A stretch of 58,893 bases of DNA, taken from contig NZ_PVZN01000023.1 of the NCBI RefSeq assembly GCF_003024385.1, forward strand, positions 1 through 58,893, given 5' to 3'. Made by a program: the position numbers and the translations under genes. This document shows positions 52,909 to 58,893 of the stretch, in pieces (position 1 is the stretch's first letter; each line of letters starts with the position of its first letter). The notes under the pieces are model-generated. The model had not been told where the DNA came from and searched no databases. It saw only the letters and a program-made list of their open reading frames with translations. The DNA comes from Pseudomonas sp. BBP2017 (GTDB lineage Bacteria > Pseudomonadota > Gammaproteobacteria > Pseudomonadales > Pseudomonadaceae).

Positions 52909-54120
52909 CTAGCGAGTCACGGTCCAGACCAGTATGCGGCTGGCACAATTGTCTTCTGTTTCGAGAATTTCCAGGCGATAACGGCCGATTTTCAGGCATA
53001 CCGCACTGGCCGGGATGCTTTCCAGTGCTTCGGTGACCAGGCCGTTGAGGGTCTTCGGTCCGTCGCTGGGCAGGTGCCAGCCGAGGCTGCGGTTAAGCTC
53101 GCGAATCGATACGGTGCCTTCGATGACGAAACGCCCGTCGCCCTGCGGGTGAATGTGTGGGTTGTCCTGATGGTGTTCATCTTCAAATTCGCCGACGATC
53201 TCCTCGAGAATATCTTCGAGGGTGACGATGCCCAGCACCTCACCATACTCGTCGACTACCACGCCGAGGCGCCGCTGCTGCTTGTGGAAGTTGAGCAACT
53301 GCAATTGCAGGGGGGTACTTTCCGGGACGAAGTAGGGGTCGTAGCAGGCCGCCTGCAAGGCCTCGCGGCTCAGCTCGGCTTTGGGCAACAGGTGGCTGAT
53401 AAGTTTGGTGTTGAGGATGGCTTCGACCTGGTTGATGTCGCTGTGGTACACCGGCAGGCGGGTGTGGCGGCTGATGATCAGTTGCTCGATGATGGCCTCG
53501 ATCGAGTCGTCGAGGTTGATACCGTCGACGTCGTTGCGCGGCACCAGGATGTCATTGACGGTGATCTTGTCCAGCGCCAGCAGGCTTTCGGGTAGGTTCA
53601 GGCGATGGTCGGCGTGCAGGTGTTCCTCCGCGTCGGCATCGTCGTCCTGTTCATGCAGGCTCACTGCATGCGGCTGGATGCGGAACGGGCGCAACAGCGC
53701 ACGGGCGCAGCCATCAAGCAGCCAGGCCAGGGGCTGGAGCAGCTTGAGTGGCGCTTTGAGCAGGCTGTTGCCCAAGGCAATGAAGGTGTGCGGATTACGC
53801 CGGGCCAGTTGCCGAGGCAGGTACTCGCTCAGCACCAACAGCAGCGCTGCGGCGCCAAGCCCGGCCAGCCAGAAACCCTGCTCACCGTTGTAGCGCTGCC
53901 CCAACAGGCAGGCCAGGGCCAGTACCAGCAATTTGCCCAGGGTTGAGCAGAGCACCAGAGACTGCGGCGCAACGGCCAGCTCTGGGTGCTCATCGGTCAG
54001 GCCGTTGCGCCGGGCGCTATTGAGCTGCTGCTGGGCGGCGTCCACGGCAGTGAACAGTGCCGACCAGAGCAGGGCCAGTACCAGTATGCCAAGCAAGGGG
54101 CCTAACGGCAGCGTGTCCAT
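52909..54120 (-). CDS. CNNM/CBS/CorC-HlyC domain membrane protein
   Basis: 403-residue protein of the HlyC/CorC (TlyC) group. N-terminal CNNM-type membrane domain with three to four segments (LGILVLALLWSALFTAVDAA; LGKLLVLALACLLGQ; FWLAGLGAAALLLVLSEYLPRQ). A CBS pair follows (VNDILVPRNDVDGINLDDS; RRLGVVVDEYGEVLGIVTLE with DILEEIVGEF after it), then the C-terminal CorC_HlyC domain. Usually linked to Mg2+/Co2+ efflux or homeostasis. It starts 12 bases after the CcsA-like gene, so the two are co-transcribed. Confidence 0.92.
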   Translation of the reverse strand: MDTLPLGPLLGILVLALLWSALFTAVDAAQQQLNSARRNGLTDEHPELAVAPQSLVLCSTLGKLLVLALACLLGQRYNGEQGFWLAGLGAAALLLVLSEYLPRQLARRNPHTFIALGNSLLKAPLKLLQPLAWLLDGCARALLRPFRIQPHAVSLHEQDDDADAEEHLHADHRLNLPESLLALDKITVNDILVPRNDVDGINLDDSIEAIIEQLIISRHTRLPVYHSDINQVEAILNTKLISHLLPKAELSREALQAACYDPYFVPESTPLQLQLLNFHKQQRRLGVVVDEYGEVLGIVTLEDILEEIVGEFEDEHHQDNPHIHPQGDGRFVIEGTVSIRELNRSLGWHLPSDGPKTLNGLVTEALESIPASAVCLKIGRYRLEILETEDNCASRILVWTVTR

Positions 54121-54132
54121 TAACTGTGCCCG

Positions 54133-54945
54133 TCAGATATGCAGGATGAATTCGCGTACCAGCTTGCTGCCGAAGTAGGCCAGCATCAGCAGGCAGAATC
54201 CGGCCAGGGTCCAGCGGATCGCCTTGTGACCGCGCCAGCCCAGGCGGGTGCGACCCCACAGCAGCACACTGAAGACAATCCAGGCCACGCAGGCCAGCAA
54301 CGTCTTGTGCACCAGGTGCTGGGCAAACAGGTTGTCGAGGAACAGCCAGCCGGAAATCAGCGACAGCGACAGCAGCCCCCAGCCGGCCCAGAGAAAGCCG
54401 AACAGCAGGCTTTCCATGGTTTGCAGGGGCGGGAAGTTCTTGATCAGCCCGGAAGGATGTTTGTGTTTGAGCTGGTGATCCTGCAGCAGCAGCAACAGCG
54501 CCTGGAACACGGCGATGGTGAACATGCCGTAGGCCAGGATCGACAGCAGAATATGCGCGAGGATCCCTGGCTCTTCGTTGATCATCGGCACCGTGCCCGG
54601 AGGGGCGAACTGCGCCGTCAGCGCCGTCAGCATGCCCAGCGGGAACAACAGCAGCAGCAGGTTCTCCACCGGAATGCGCAGGCAGGCCAGCAAGGTCAGG
54701 GCAATCACCGCCGTGGCGATCAGACTGGCGGCACTGAAGAAGTCCAGGCTCAGGCCCTGGGGCGTGAGCAACTGCCAGAACAGTGCGGTGCCCTGGGCGA
54801 TAACCGCCAGCGCGCCCAGCAGGCTGAGCAGGCGTTTGTCGGCCTTGGCGCCTTGCGCCAGGCGAGAGCCTTGATAGAGAGTCGCGGCGGCATACAGGCA
54901 GGCGGCGATCAGGTTGGGTAGCAGACTGGGTGACAAGGGGAGCAT
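54133..54945 (-). CDS. cytochrome c assembly-like (CcsA/YpjD) membrane protein
   Basis: 270-residue integral membrane protein with eight hydrophobic segments. The WWD-type family core is represented by PMINEEPGILAHILLSILAYG. The His residues in ILAHILLS and QHLVHKTLL are candidate heme ligands. It is the conserved YpjD/HemX-like gene divergent from ffh in pseudomonads; a role in cytochrome c maturation is only suggested by family. The ATG at 54945 has AGGAC upstream; a much longer frame runs to 55326 across the ffh start and is not credible. Confidence 0.9.
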   Translation of the reverse strand: MLPLSPSLLPNLIAACLYAAATLYQGSRLAQGAKADKRLLSLLGALAVIAQGTALFWQLLTPQGLSLDFFSAASLIATAVIALTLLACLRIPVENLLLLLFPLGMLTALTAQFAPPGTVPMINEEPGILAHILLSILAYGMFTIAVFQALLLLLQDHQLKHKHPSGLIKNFPPLQTMESLLFGFLWAGWGLLSLSLISGWLFLDNLFAQHLVHKTLLACVAWIVFSVLLWGRTRLGWRGHKAIRWTLAGFCLLMLAYFGSKLVREFILHI

Positions 54946-55141
54946 AAGTCCTGTTAGGCAAGCCCGAAAAGAATTGAGTTTGGCATAGAACGCGCCTGCC
55001 AAGGAAGACTGCCAGCCGACGGCGAGGTGTGCGCTTGCCCGAGTCTTCGTTATAATCGCCGATCTGCCCCTGCCCAAGGCCCGTCGATTACGCCAGAGGC
55101 AGCTGATAAACCTCGGTTCTACAGAGCCTGAAAGGATCACC

Positions 55142-56518
55142 ATGTTTGAAAACCTGACCGACCGTCTGTCACAGACGCTGCGCCATGTCACTGGCAAGGC
55201 CAAGCTGACCGAAGACAACATCAAAGACACCCTGCGTGAAGTGCGCATGGCGTTGCTCGAGGCTGACGTCGCCCTGCCGGTGGTCAAGGATTTCGTCAAC
55301 AAGATCAAGGAACGTGCGGTCGGCACCGAAGTGTCGCGCAGCCTGACCCCGGGCCAGGCATTCGTGAAGATCGTTCAGGCCGAGCTCGAAGGCATGATGG
55401 GTGCGGCCAACGAAGAGCTGGCGCTCAATGCCGCGCCTCCGGCTGTGGTGCTGATGGCTGGCTTGCAGGGTGCGGGTAAAACCACTACCGCCGGCAAGCT
55501 GGCGCGCTTCCTCAAAGAGCGCAAGAAGAAGTCGGTAATGGTGGTGTCGGCGGACGTCTACCGTCCGGCAGCGATCAAGCAGCTGGAAACCCTGGCTGGC
55601 GATATCGGCGTGACCTTCTTCCCGTCCGACATCAGCCAGAAGCCGGTGGCCATTGCTGAGGCGGCGATCCGCGAAGCCAAGCTCAAGTTCATTGACGTGG
55701 TCATCGTCGACACCGCCGGCCGCCTGCACATTGACGCCGAGATGATGGCCGAGATCAAGGACCTGCACGCCGCGGTCAAGCCGATCGAGACCCTGTTCGT
55801 GGTCGATGCCATGACCGGTCAGGACGCCGCCAATACCGCCAAGGCCTTCGGTGAAGCGCTGCCGCTGACCGGTGTGATCCTGACCAAGGTCGATGGCGAT
55901 GCCCGTGGTGGTGCCGCGCTGTCGGTGCGAGCCATTACCGGCAAGCCGATCAAGTTCATCGGTATGGGCGAGAAGAGCGAAGCGCTCGAGCCGTTCCACC
56001 CTGACCGTATTGCTTCGCGCATCCTCGGCATGGGCGATGTGCTCAGCCTGATCGAGCAGGCCGAACAGACGCTCGACAAGGAAAAGGCCGACAAACTGGC
56101 CAAGAAGCTGAAAAAGGGCAAGGGCTTCGACCTCGAAGACTTCCGTGACCAACTGCAACAGATGAAGAACATGGGCGGCCTCGGCGGCCTCATGGACAAG
56201 CTGCCAAGCATCGGCGGGGTTAACCTGGCGCAGATGGGCAATGCCCAGGGCGCAGCCGAAAAGCAGTTCAAGCAGATGGAAGCGATTATCAACTCCATGA
56301 CCCCGGCCGAGCGCCGCGACCCTGACTTGATCAGCGGTTCGCGCAAGCGCCGGATCGCCATGGGCTCCGGCACCCAGGTGCAGGATATCGGTCGCTTGAT
56401 CAAGCAGCACAAACAGATGCAGAAGATGATGAAGAAGTTTTCTGCCAAAGGTGGCATGGCGAAAATGATGCGCGGCCTGGGCGGTATGATGCCCGGCGGC
56501 GGTATGCCCAAGCTGTAA
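55142..56518 (+). CDS. ffh: signal recognition particle protein Ffh
   Basis: 458-residue SRP54 GTPase that, with 4.5S RNA, delivers nascent membrane proteins to FtsY. N domain; G domain with P-loop GLQGAGKTTTAGKLA, DTAGRL and TKVDGDARGG; C-terminal methionine-rich M domain (MKKFSAKGGMAKMMRGLGGM and after) that binds the signal peptide and RNA. The ATG at 55142 follows AAAGGAT; a perfect TATAAT lies at 55051-55056. Divergent from the CcsA-like gene. The ffs RNA gene is not in this window. Confidence 0.98.
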   Translation: MFENLTDRLSQTLRHVTGKAKLTEDNIKDTLREVRMALLEADVALPVVKDFVNKIKERAVGTEVSRSLTPGQAFVKIVQAELEGMMGAANEELALNAAPPAVVLMAGLQGAGKTTTAGKLARFLKERKKKSVMVVSADVYRPAAIKQLETLAGDIGVTFFPSDISQKPVAIAEAAIREAKLKFIDVVIVDTAGRLHIDAEMMAEIKDLHAAVKPIETLFVVDAMTGQDAANTAKAFGEALPLTGVILTKVDGDARGGAALSVRAITGKPIKFIGMGEKSEALEPFHPDRIASRILGMGDVLSLIEQAEQTLDKEKADKLAKKLKKGKGFDLEDFRDQLQQMKNMGGLGGLMDKLPSIGGVNLAQMGNAQGAAEKQFKQMEAIINSMTPAERRDPDLISGSRKRRIAMGSGTQVQDIGRLIKQHKQMQKMMKKFSAKGGMAKMMRGLGGMMPGGGMPKL

Positions 56519-56534
56519 CCCTATTCAGGTCGTC

Positions 56535-56598
56535 GGCGCGAAGGCGCGTCGATGATCGGAACCCCGCCCTCGGCGGGACACTGTTGCCTTATATAAGG
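56535..56598 (+). other. hairpins between ffh and rpsP
   Basis: Several short stems follow ffh: CCCGCC-CT-CGGCGGG at about 56563-56577 and TGCCTTATATAAGGCA at about 56584-56599. None has a T-run; together they may end ffh transcription or protect its 3' end. Confidence 0.4.
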
Positions 56599-56651
56599 CA
56601 GCGTTATTCGCAAATCAGCAGGCAGGCCTATTTGCCCCGGTAAAAAGGCAT

Positions 56652-56680
56652 TTGCAAAAGTCCGGATATTCCTTGAGAAT
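56652..56680 (+). promoter_or_regulatory. putative promoter of the rpsP operon
   Basis: TTGCAA (56652-56657), 17 bases, GAGAAT (56675-56680): 4 of 6 at both elements with ideal spacing, 74 bases before rpsP. Consistent with an independent ribosomal-protein operon after ffh. Confidence 0.5.
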
Positions 56681-56753
56681 ATGCGGCCTTTCGGGCACCC
56701 GTGTGCCCGCTGTGCATTATGATTTGCAGCACCGACTACAGGAACGATGTTCA

Positions 56754-57005
56754 ATGCTAACCATCCGTCTTGCCCGTGGTGGCTCTAAAAAGCGCCCATT
56801 TTACACCCTGACCGTGACCGATTCGCGTAACCCGGTTACCGGTTCGCACATCGAGCAGGTTGGCTTCTTCAACCCGATCGCTCGTGGTCAGGAAGTTCGT
56901 CTGTCCGTTAAAGAAGACCGCGTTGCTCACTGGCTGAGCGTTGGCGCACAGCCGTCCGAGCGCGTTGCTCAACTGCTGAAACAAGCTGCCAAGGCTGCTG
57001 CCTGA
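56754..57005 (+). CDS. rpsP: 30S ribosomal protein S16
   Basis: 83-residue ribosomal protein required for 30S assembly. N-terminal signature MLTIRLARGGSKKRPFYTL, then IEQVGFFNPIA and a C-terminal RVAQLLKQAAKAAA. Full length. The ATG at 56754 follows AGGAA. First gene of rpsP-rimM-trmD-rplS, the conserved operon combining two ribosomal proteins with a maturation factor and a tRNA methylase. Confidence 0.98.
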   Translation: MLTIRLARGGSKKRPFYTLTVTDSRNPVTGSHIEQVGFFNPIARGQEVRLSVKEDRVAHWLSVGAQPSERVAQLLKQAAKAAA

Positions 57006-57010
57006 GCACG

Positions 57011-57547
57011 ATGAGCGCGACGCCAGAAAAAGCTGATGACTTGATCGTTGTCGGCAAGATTTTTTCGGTTCACGGCGTTCGCGGCGAGGTGAAGGTCTTT
57101 TCCTTTACCGATCCGATTGAAAACCTGTTGGATTACCCTAACTGGACGCTTCGGCACGAAGGGAAGGTAAAACAGGTCGAGCTGGTCAGTGGCCGTTCCA
57201 CTCAAAAGGATCTGGTCGCCAAGCTCAAAGGCCTCGACGATCGCGATGAAGCCCGTCTTCTGAGCGGTTATGAGATTTGTATCTCGCGGAGCCTTTTGCC
57301 CAACCTGCCTAGCGACGAGTACTACTGGTACCAGTTGGTAGGTCTGAAAGTCATCAACCAGGACGAACAGCTGTTCGGCAAGGTTGATCACCTGTTGGAG
57401 ACCGGCGCGAACGATGTAATGGTGGTCAAGCCCTGCGCGGGCAGCCTGGATGATCGTGAACGCCTGTTGCCCTACACAGAGCAATGCGTGTTGAAGATTG
57501 ACCTGGTTGCAGGCGAAATGAGGGTGGAATGGGACGCGGACTTCTAA
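57011..57547 (+). CDS. rimM: 16S rRNA processing protein RimM
   Basis: 178-residue ribosome maturation factor that binds S19 and helps form the 30S head. N-terminal domain with VVGKIFSVHGVRGEVKVFSF; C-terminal PRC-barrel with EYYWYQLVGLKVIN and LLPYTEQCVLKIDL. Six bases after rpsP and three before trmD. Confidence 0.97.
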   Translation: MSATPEKADDLIVVGKIFSVHGVRGEVKVFSFTDPIENLLDYPNWTLRHEGKVKQVELVSGRSTQKDLVAKLKGLDDRDEARLLSGYEICISRSLLPNLPSDEYYWYQLVGLKVINQDEQLFGKVDHLLETGANDVMVVKPCAGSLDDRERLLPYTEQCVLKIDLVAGEMRVEWDADF

Positions 57548-57550
57548 GCA

Positions 57551-58303
57551 ATGGCCAGCCTGCGCGTAGATGTGATTACGTTGTTTCCCGAGATGTTCTC
57601 GGCCATCAGTGAGTACGGCATTACCAGCCGCGCGGTAAAACAGGGGTTGTTGCAACTGACCTGCTGGAATCCGCGGGACTACACCACAGATCGTCACCAT
57701 ACGGTGGATGATCGGCCGTTTGGCGGTGGTCCGGGCATGGTGATGAAGATCAAGCCTCTGGAAGACGCCCTGGTACATGCCAGGCAGGCAACCGGAGAGG
57801 CGGCGAAGGTGATTTACCTGAGCCCGCAAGGCCGCAAGCTGACTCAGTCGGCGGTCAAAGACCTGGCGAAGCACGAATCGTTGATTCTGATAGCCGGTCG
57901 TTACGAAGGCATTGACGAGCGTTTTATTGAAGCTCATGTCGATGAAGAGTGGTCGATTGGCGACTATGTCCTGTCTGGTGGCGAGCTACCGGCGATGGTC
58001 CTGATTGATGCGGTTACGCGACTGCTGCCCGGAGCTTTAGGGCATGCGGACTCGGCGGAGGAAGATTCCTTCACCGATGGTCTGCTTGATTGCCCGCACT
58101 ACACCCGACCGGAGGTGTATGCGGATCAGCGTGTTCCCGACGTGTTGCTTAGTGGCAACCATGCACACATCCGGCGATGGCGTTTACAGCAGTCCCTTGG
58201 GCGGACCTATGAACGACGCGCCGATCTTCTGGAAAGTCGCTCACTTTCTGGAGAAGAGAAGAAGCTGCTCGAGGAGTATCTCCGAGAGCGGGACGATAGT
58301 TAA
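57551..58303 (+). CDS. trmD: tRNA (guanine-N1)-methyltransferase
   Basis: 250-residue SPOUT-fold methylase making m1G37 in tRNAs, which prevents +1 frameshifting. Motifs: VITLFPEMFSAISEYGI, DDRPFGGGPGMVMKI, AGRYEGIDERFIE and the knot region SIGDYVLSGGELPAMVLID. Full length. Third gene of the operon. Confidence 0.98.
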   Translation: MASLRVDVITLFPEMFSAISEYGITSRAVKQGLLQLTCWNPRDYTTDRHHTVDDRPFGGGPGMVMKIKPLEDALVHARQATGEAAKVIYLSPQGRKLTQSAVKDLAKHESLILIAGRYEGIDERFIEAHVDEEWSIGDYVLSGGELPAMVLIDAVTRLLPGALGHADSAEEDSFTDGLLDCPHYTRPEVYADQRVPDVLLSGNHAHIRRWRLQQSLGRTYERRADLLESRSLSGEEKKLLEEYLRERDDS

Positions 58304-58345
58304 CGTATCGATGGTAGATCCGACGATTTACCTTAGGAGCACAGC

Positions 58346-58696
58346 ATGACCAACAAAATCATTCAGCAGATCGAAGCTGAGCAGATGTCCAAAGAGATCC
58401 CGACCTTTGCCCCGGGCGACACCATCGTCGTTCAGGTGAAAGTGAAGGAAGGCGATCGTTCGCGTCTGCAGGCTTTCGAAGGCGTTGTAATCGCCAAGCG
58501 TAACCGTGGTCTGAACAGCGCTTTCACTGTTCGCAAGATCTCCAACGGTGTTGGTGTAGAGCGTACTTTCCAGACCTACAGCCCGCAAATCGACAGCCTG
58601 GCCGTGAAACGTCGTGGTGACGTGCGTAAAGCCAAGCTGTACTACCTGCGCGACCTGTCCGGTAAAGCCGCTCGCATCAAGGAAAAGCTGTCCTGA
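58346..58696 (+). CDS. rplS: 50S ribosomal protein L19
   Basis: 116-residue ribosomal protein at the 30S-50S interface. Conserved FAPGDTIVVQVKVKEGDRSR, GVVIAKRNRGLNSAFTVRK and YYLRDLSGKAARIKEKL. The ATG at 58346 follows AGGAG. Last gene of the operon, before a strong terminator. Confidence 0.98.
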   Translation: MTNKIIQQIEAEQMSKEIPTFAPGDTIVVQVKVKEGDRSRLQAFEGVVIAKRNRGLNSAFTVRKISNGVGVERTFQTYSPQIDSLAVKRRGDVRKAKLYYLRDLSGKAARIKEKLS

Positions 58697-58730
58697 TGAC
58701 AGTTTGACCGGCGGCTGCGGCCGCCATGCG

Positions 58731-58758
58731 AAAAAAGCAGCCTTCGGGCTGCTTTTTT
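58731..58758 (+). terminator. intrinsic terminator of the rpsP-rplS operon
   Basis: AAAAAAGCAGCC-TTCG-GGCTGCTTTTTT: 12 bp stem with a stable TTCG loop and a T-run, 35 bases after the rplS stop. Confidence 0.93.
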
Positions 58759-58764
58759 GTTGTC

Positions 58765-58893
58765 TGTGTCCCGTCCTGAATATGGTTTACACCTCCCATC
58801 CCGAATTTCCGGAGATCCAGATGGCGCAAGGTGTTAAGCGTACTCAGCGTGATTACTCGCTGTCTTTTAAATTGGCAGTGGTTGATCAGATCG
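58765..58893 (+). mobile_element. left end of an insertion sequence, truncated by window edge
   Basis: Starts close to 58760-58766, directly after the rplS terminator. The likely terminal inverted repeat begins TGTGTCCCGTCCTGAATATG, and a transposase reading frame follows about 55 bases in. The right end and target duplication lie outside the window, so the exact boundary is not known. Confidence 0.55.
58821..58893 (+). CDS. transposase OrfA (IS3-type), 5' part only
   Basis: 24 codons from the ATG at 58821 (GGAG upstream), running off the window. MAQGVKRTQRDYSLSFKLAV is the N-terminus of a helix-turn-helix transposase subunit common in Pseudomonas IS3-family elements. The catalytic part would be in a following frame outside the window. 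Confidence 0.7.
   Translation, partial: MAQGVKRTQRDYSLSFKLAVVDQI

Noticed and set aside
54946..55326. N-terminal extension of the CcsA-like frame back to 55326
   Set aside because: It would overlap the ffh coding start and the ffh promoter, and the added residues have no membrane or signal character.

Overview
The window is a chromosomal segment of a GC-rich gammaproteobacterium. Gene content and order point to a fluorescent pseudomonad of the Pseudomonas putida group. The gap/edd-glk-gltR-gtrS-gtsABCD-oprB-mutarotase-hexR/zwf-pgl-eda block, followed by leuA, an M23 peptidase, xseA, guaBA, cumA, mltF and purL, is the arrangement I know from that group. REP elements of two sequence classes are scattered between genes. 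This is recognition from memory; no database search was run.

Region 1 (1-4517): an orphan protein built of two similar domains, a dCache chemoreceptor, a DUF454 (YbaN-like) membrane protein and a HemO-type heme oxygenase. Region 2 (4521-8841): a FecIRA/HxuIRA-type surface signalling system (TonB-dependent heme receptor with signalling domain, FecR-like anti-sigma, ECF sigma factor). A good sigma70 promoter overlapped by a Fur box precedes the sigma gene. With hemO alongside, this is an iron-controlled heme acquisition and degradation cluster.

Region 3 (8890-25858): periplasmic glucose uptake and the Entner-Doudoroff pathway. OprB porin, GtsABCD transporter, Glk, Zwf, Pgl, Edd, Eda and Gap carry glucose to 1,3-bisphosphoglycerate plus pyruvate. 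HexR and the GltR/GtrS two-component system are encoded within the block. Two matching 6-4-6 inverted repeats, at gap/edd and at hexR/zwf, look like HexR operators. AANAANAA motifs sit at the ribosome-binding sites of gtsA and oprB, as expected for Hfq/Crc repression. A separate 8-6-8 palindrome lies upstream of gtsA.

Region 4 (25859-35927): leuA with a likely leucine-rich leader peptide, an M23 peptidase, xseA coupled to a LysR gene, a TauE/SafE exporter, a zinc-ribbon protein of unknown role and guaBA. Region 5 (35957-38650): an 897-residue toxin-like protein with a dermonecrotic-toxin-type N-terminal region and a C-terminal EreA/ChaN/PMT-C2-like domain. It is the main accessory gene here.

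Region 6 (38880-58893): housekeeping genes cumA-tadA, mltF, purL, a NIF3-like protein, an L,D-transpeptidase, two NUDIX hydrolases, a gamma-carbonic anhydrase with a DUF1289 protein, a VUT-type membrane protein, purT, an MHS transporter, a CorC-like protein, a CcsA-like protein, ffh and the rpsP-rimM-trmD-rplS operon. The window ends in the left end of an insertion sequence just after the rplS terminator.

No rRNA, tRNA or CRISPR array was recognised.
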